Below are positions 60,745 to 64,000 of a DNA stretch of 64,000 nt, piece by piece; position 1 is the stretch's first letter, and every line of letters starts with the position of its first letter. A program made the translations under genes and the position numbers. Source of the DNA: an uncultured Dehalococcoidia bacterium (GTDB lineage: Bacteria; Chloroflexota; Dehalococcoidia; Lucifugimonadales; Lucifugimonadaceae); NCBI GenBank assembly GCA_951812795.1, contig OX638325.1, forward strand, positions 682,001-746,000, in the 5' to 3' direction. The notes beneath the pieces were generated by a model. The model had not been told where the DNA came from, ran no database searches, and saw nothing but the letters and a program-made list of their open reading frames with translations.

Positions 60745-61629
60745 ATGCCCAACCCCAAACTCCCCACCTCCCTCCACATCCTCGGCGCCGGAACTCCAAC
60801 TCCCACGCCCACGCGCTTCGGCTCGGCGTATGTCGCGGATGTTGATGGTGAAAAGATCATGTTCGATTGCGGTCCGGCGGCTACTCATAAGCTGGTGCAG
60901 TCGGGGTTGTGGCCTACGGATATCGATAACCTTTTCTTCACGCACCACCATTTCGACCATGACATCGATTACCCGTGCTTCCTTCTTTGCCGTTGGGATC
61001 AGTCGATCGGCAAGGAAAACATGCTGAATGTCTACGGCCCGACACTCACCGAGCGCATCACCCACGGGGTGCTTGACAAAGAGGAGGGCATATTCGCCCA
61101 CGACTGGATCGCCCGCGTCAGCCATCCGCTGAGCCAGAAAATCCATCAAAACCGCGGCGGAACGCTTCCCCGCAAACCTCCCGTCGTCAACGCCAGCGAC
61201 ATTGGTCCTGGCACCGTCGCAACTGCCGACAAGTGGGAAGTAACCGCTGCCCCCGCCGAGCATGTTCAGCCGTACCTCGACTCCCTCGCTTACCGGCTCG
61301 ACACCAAGGGCGGCAAGTCTGTCGTGTTCACTGGCGACACTCAACCCTGCGATTCCGTCATTAACCTAGCCAAAGACGCCGACGTTATGCTCTGCATGTG
61401 TTGGGATGACCAAGAGGTGATGGCCGAGGATGGCGAGGCACACGGACAGTGCGGCACGACTGGCGCGGGACGCATGGCGGAAGCCGCCGGGGTCAAGAAA
61501 CTCGTCCTCGTCCACATGGGTCCAAACATCTCAAAACACGGCCCGTTAGAAAAAGGCATCGGCGATATTCGAGAGGTATACAACGGCCAAGTTATCTACG
61601 CCGAAGAACTCATGAAGCTAAAGGTATAG
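60745..61629 (+). CDS. Metallo-beta-lactamase-fold hydrolase (RNase Z/arylsulfatase-like), copy 1
   Basis: A 294-residue MBL-fold hydrolase. ILGAGTPTPTPTRFGSAYV opens as in RNase Z-like enzymes; the metal site is T66-H67-H68-H69-F70-D71-H72 (H-x-H-x-D-H), the second His lies in AAPAEHVQPY, and the Asp in VFTGDTQPCDS. LVLVHMGPNIS near the C-terminus carries the last His. The substrate is unknown. It starts nine bases after the nuclease-like gene and is a close paralogue of the gene at 61705-62613. Whether it belongs to the ATPase module or to the metabolism of the host is unclear. Confidence 0.88.
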   Translation: MPNPKLPTSLHILGAGTPTPTPTRFGSAYVADVDGEKIMFDCGPAATHKLVQSGLWPTDIDNLFFTHHHFDHDIDYPCFLLCRWDQSIGKENMLNVYGPTLTERITHGVLDKEEGIFAHDWIARVSHPLSQKIHQNRGGTLPRKPPVVNASDIGPGTVATADKWEVTAAPAEHVQPYLDSLAYRLDTKGGKSVVFTGDTQPCDSVINLAKDADVMLCMCWDDQEVMAEDGEAHGQCGTTGAGRMAEAAGVKKLVLVHMGPNISKHGPLEKGIGDIREVYNGQVIYAEELMKLKV

Positions 61630-61657
61630 TCCCCTCCCCATTGACTGGACGCACAAT

Positions 61658-61695
61658 CCCCTCTCCCGTTGGACGGGAGAGGGTTAGGGTGAGGG
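61658..61695. repeat. Palindromic repeat, family 1 (copy 2)
   Basis: CCCTCTCCCGT and ACGGGAGAGGG pair around TGG, followed by TTAGGGTGAGGG. It matches 51159-51196 and sits exactly between the two duplicated MBL-fold genes, ending ten bases before the second start codon. Confidence 0.85.
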
Positions 61696-61704
61696 CCCTG
61701 GGAG

Positions 61705-62613
61705 GTGCGAGGAACCGCCCGCAAAACAACATTGCCCAACAAATCCAACCCCACCATCTACATCCTCGGAGCGGGTGGACCTCACCCAACTCCGACCCGT
61801 TTCGGATCCGCATTCGTCCTAGACGTCAACGGCGAAAAGCTGATGTTCGACTGCGGACCCGCCGCAACACACAAACTCGTTAAAGTCGGCCTCTTCCCAA
61901 CCCAGATCGACAACCTATTCTTCACCCACCACCACTTCGATCACGACATCGACTACCCCTGCTTCCTCCTCTGCCGTTGGGATCAGTCCATCGGCAAGGA
62001 AAACACGCTCAGCGCGTACGGGCCTGCACCTACTGAACGCCTAACCCACGGCATCCTCGACGAGGAAGATGGGGTCTTCGCCCATGACTGGTACGCCCGC
62101 GTTCACTTCCCAATCTCCCAGAATGTTTACGTAAACCGCGGCGGCACGCTCCCGCGTCGTCCGCCAGTCGTCTACTCCCGAGACGTCGGCCCAGGCACCG
62201 TAGTCACATCCAACAAATGGGAAGTCTGCGCAGCGCCCGGCATCCACGTCCAACCCTACCTAGACTCGCTCGCTTACCGCGTCGACACCGCATCCGGCAA
62301 ATCTATCGTCTTCACCGGCGACACCGAACCCTGCGACTCCGTAATCGACCTAGCCCGAAACGCAGACATGATGCTCTGCATGTGCGGCAACGACGACGCC
62401 ATCATGGAACAGAACGGCCTTAACTACGGACAGACCGGCACAATATCCGCCGCCCGTATGGCCCAAACCGCCAACGTCAAAACCCTCGTCCTAATCCACA
62501 TGGGCCACCACATAACCCAACACGGCCCGCTAGAAAAAGCCCTGGGCGACATCCGAGAACACTACAGCGGCCAAGTCATCTTCTCCGAAGAATTGATGAA
62601 ACTGGAAATTTGA
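61705..62613 (+). CDS. Metallo-beta-lactamase-fold hydrolase, copy 2 (tandem paralogue)
   Basis: A 302-residue paralogue of the preceding gene, with long identical stretches (FDCGPAATHKLV, IDNLFFTHHHFDHDIDYP, RWDQSIGKEN, LAYRVDT, LEKALGDIRE). All metal ligands are retained: HHHFDHD, GIHVQPY, FTGDTEPCDS, LIHMGHHI. GTG at 61705 is the first start after the palindrome, but TTG at 61732 gives MPNKSNPT, aligning with the MPNPKLPT start of copy 1. Probably duplicated then diverged; separate substrates are possible. Confidence 0.87.
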   Translation: MRGTARKTTLPNKSNPTIYILGAGGPHPTPTRFGSAFVLDVNGEKLMFDCGPAATHKLVKVGLFPTQIDNLFFTHHHFDHDIDYPCFLLCRWDQSIGKENTLSAYGPAPTERLTHGILDEEDGVFAHDWYARVHFPISQNVYVNRGGTLPRRPPVVYSRDVGPGTVVTSNKWEVCAAPGIHVQPYLDSLAYRVDTASGKSIVFTGDTEPCDSVIDLARNADMMLCMCGNDDAIMEQNGLNYGQTGTISAARMAQTANVKTLVLIHMGHHITQHGPLEKALGDIREHYSGQVIFSEELMKLEI

Positions 62614-63155
62614 CGTCCCATTAGCGAGGCCTGCGGAGACACGAGGAAGTGCAGCTGTCTTCGCAGGTGATGCACGAGATTCAGTCGCTCACAATCCGCT
62701 TCATTCCTGACAGCGCGGTCGTGCACGCACTACCCGCGTCGAATACCCTTCCTAATCCGACTGTCCATATGCGATAGAGACGTGATAGACCGACCGTCAG
62801 CCGCCCCGGATATGGATGCTTCGTGACTCCAGGGCTGCGGGTCCGATCGAATTGCTCTCTCTTTCTCTCGCCCTAACCCGCACCGATCAAAGGATGAGGT
62901 TGAAGGGAAACCGACCATCCAAGCAAATCCCCTTGTCGCAACCCTCCCTCGCTCCCTTATCAGGGCGAGAATGGAAACAGATCCAAGTCGTGCGGCTTTC
63001 GAAGCTGATGCGCGAAAGCAAACCCTTTGCAATGCGAAGCCGACACGGGCATGCAATCTCTCAACGCGTCTCCAACCCTTGTGTTAGCCTCTGACGTGAT
63101 GTACGTGGCGCATCAACCGATTCGGCCTTGAGTTTCAGGTCCACAATATTCCTCA
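62614..63155. other. 542-base gap without recognisable gene
   Basis: I see no convincing frame, RNA gene or strong repeat. The stretch CTCTCTTTCTCTCGCCCTAACC around 62861-62882 recalls the family 1 palindrome tail in reverse. It probably holds the terminator of the MBL-fold gene and the promoter of the surface-protein gene. Confidence 0.5.
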
Positions 63156-64000
63156 ATGATCAACAACAAAACACTCGTCGCATGGGTAGCATTGATCGGG
63201 CTCATCAGTTTCGCGTTGGTTTCAGTTTTGAACACGCAAACCGTATACGCAACGTGTTGGTGGGACCAAGACATCGACACGGGCGAGTGGATATATGTGT
63301 GCAATCCTACGCCGACGCCGACGCCGGTGCCAACGGACACGCCGGTGCCGACGGACACGCCGGTGCCAACGGACACGCCGGAGCCGGACACGCCCACGCC
63401 GGTGTCCCCGACCGTGGAACCGACATCCAACGCCACTGCCACCGCGCGGGCCAGAAAGACCGCCACCGCGCGGGCCAGAAAGACCGCCACCGCGCGGGCC
63501 GAACTGACCGCCACCGCGCGGGCCGATCTGACCGCTACAGCGGTAGCCTTGACCGCTACAGCGATGTCCAATGCAACTCCGACGCCAACTGCTACTCCAA
63601 CGCCGACTCCGACGCCAACCCCAACGCCGACGCCAACCCCAACGCCGACGCCTACTGCTACTCCCACCGCGACCGCTACGTCAACTTCGACTCCCACGCC
63701 GACCGATACCCCGACCGCCACACCCACTGCGACACCGACATCCGGGCTGGCGTCCTGCGGCACGGGCCCTCTCGACGCACGCACGCAGATCGTGGTCGAT
63801 GCGATCGTCGATGCGATCTCCGGCGTCACGCAATGCTCCAGCGTCACGTCGCAGCACCTGTCGGCACTTATCGAACTCGACCTCGGAGACAAGGACCTCA
63901 CAACCCTCCAGGCATACGATTTCGACGGTCTGACGAGTCTGAAACGACTCTGGCTGCACAACAATGATCTGGCTTTTCTGCCCGAGGACGTTTTCGAAGA
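63156..64000 (+). CDS. Secreted Thr/Pro-rich leucine-rich-repeat protein, 5' part only (runs off right edge)
   Basis: ATG at 63156 opens a frame to the window end (281 residues seen). Residues 1-~30 form a signal peptide ([19 protein letters not shown] ... VYA). A Cys/Trp-containing stretch follows, then ~150 residues of [12 protein letters not shown] units, four [14 protein letters not shown] blocks of 8-9 residues each, and more TPTATPT. At about residue 205 a folded domain begins ([20 protein letters not shown]), then leucine-rich repeats ([40 protein letters not shown]). A cell-surface adhesin or binding protein is likely. Confidence 0.85.
   Translation, partial: MINNKTLVAWVALIGLISFALVSVLNTQTVYATCWWDQDIDTGEWIYVCNPTPTPTPVPTDTPVPTDTPVPTDTPEPDTPTPVSPTVEPTSNATATARARKTATARARKTATARAELTATARADLTATAVALTATAMSNATPTPTATPTPTPTPTPTPTPTPTPTPTATPTATATSTSTPTPTDTPTATPTATPTSGLASCGTGPLDARTQIVVDAIVDAISGVTQCSSVTSQHLSALIELDLGDKDLTTLQAYDFDGLTSLKRLWLHNNDLAFLPEDVFE

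Noticed and set aside
63113-63964. Val/Gly-rich minus-strand frame
   Set aside because: It is the complement of the Thr/Pro linker of the secreted LRR protein, which has a signal peptide and a folded C-terminal domain.

Overview
The window looks like a chromosome segment from an uncultivated, probably marine, member of the Chloroflexota (Dehalococcoidia / SAR202-like). This is inferred from gene content, not from a marker phylogeny. The clues are a pair of large membrane proteins of the Chlor_Arch_YYY (DUF2298) and Agl23-like types known mainly from Chloroflexota and archaea, an enolase-superfamily sugar-acid dehydratase, a LUD-type lactate-oxidation operon, a cytosolic sulfatase, a PAC2 protein and a large-type bacterial SRP RNA. 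Genes are dense, mostly housekeeping, and use many GTG/TTG starts.

Layout. 1-400: 5' part of a Thr/Pro-rich lipoprotein gene running off the left edge. 584-4510: carbohydrate/sugar-acid block (MFS transporter, FGGY kinase, mandelate-racemase-like dehydratase). 4723-9110: replication/translation operon with ribosomal protein L9 fused to an Smr nuclease domain, DnaB helicase, a DnaD-like primosome protein and a helicase loader with two AAA+ modules in one chain. 9127-11376: flavin reductase and sulfatase. 11435-12020: tRNA-Thr(CGT), then a tandem pair of highly structured, apparently untranslated units. 12195-17323: PAC2, TyrA, AroA, Gmk, glycerate kinase. 17365-21961: lutABC (with a small membrane protein gene inside) divergent from L-2-hydroxyglutarate oxidase. 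21980-33248: 2-oxoglutarate dehydrogenase E2/E1, aldo/keto reductase, selenocysteine tRNA, thioredoxin, NuoG/NuoF/NuoE. 33380-41526: SDR, FAD oxidoreductase, flippase-like protein and two giant polytopic membrane proteins, reminiscent of archaeal protein-glycosylation loci. 41591-44099: ftsY and rnc led by a DsbA/FrnE-type gene with an in-frame UGA in the active site, read here as selenocysteine. 44234-51015: CCA-adding enzyme, OGG1-type glycosylase, DinG-type helicase-exonuclease, ketopantoate reductase family protein, peroxiredoxin. 51016-52304: 1.3 kb without a convincing gene but with palindromic repeats and a structured-looking block. 52305-58488: SDR, small membrane protein, IspE, RsmA, SRP RNA, GalU, EF4. 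58638-60735: a less GC-rich ATPase plus PD-(D/E)xK-nuclease-like gene pair that looks like a defence module. 60745-62613: tandem duplicate metallo-beta-lactamase-fold genes. 63156-end: start of a secreted Thr/Pro-rich, leucine-rich-repeat protein.

The most notable points are: (1) the L9-Smr fusion, which places a collision-type nuclease domain on a ribosomal protein known to reach toward the neighbouring ribosome; (2) a predicted selenoprotein with a SECIS-like hairpin, supported by a tRNA-Sec gene in the same window; (3) the tandem 247-bp structured units, whose copies differ by compensatory changes in one helix and have mutually exclusive pairings; (4) the two-AAA+ helicase loader; (5) the ATPase/nuclease pair. 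All assignments come from reading the sequence; no searches or folding programs were run.
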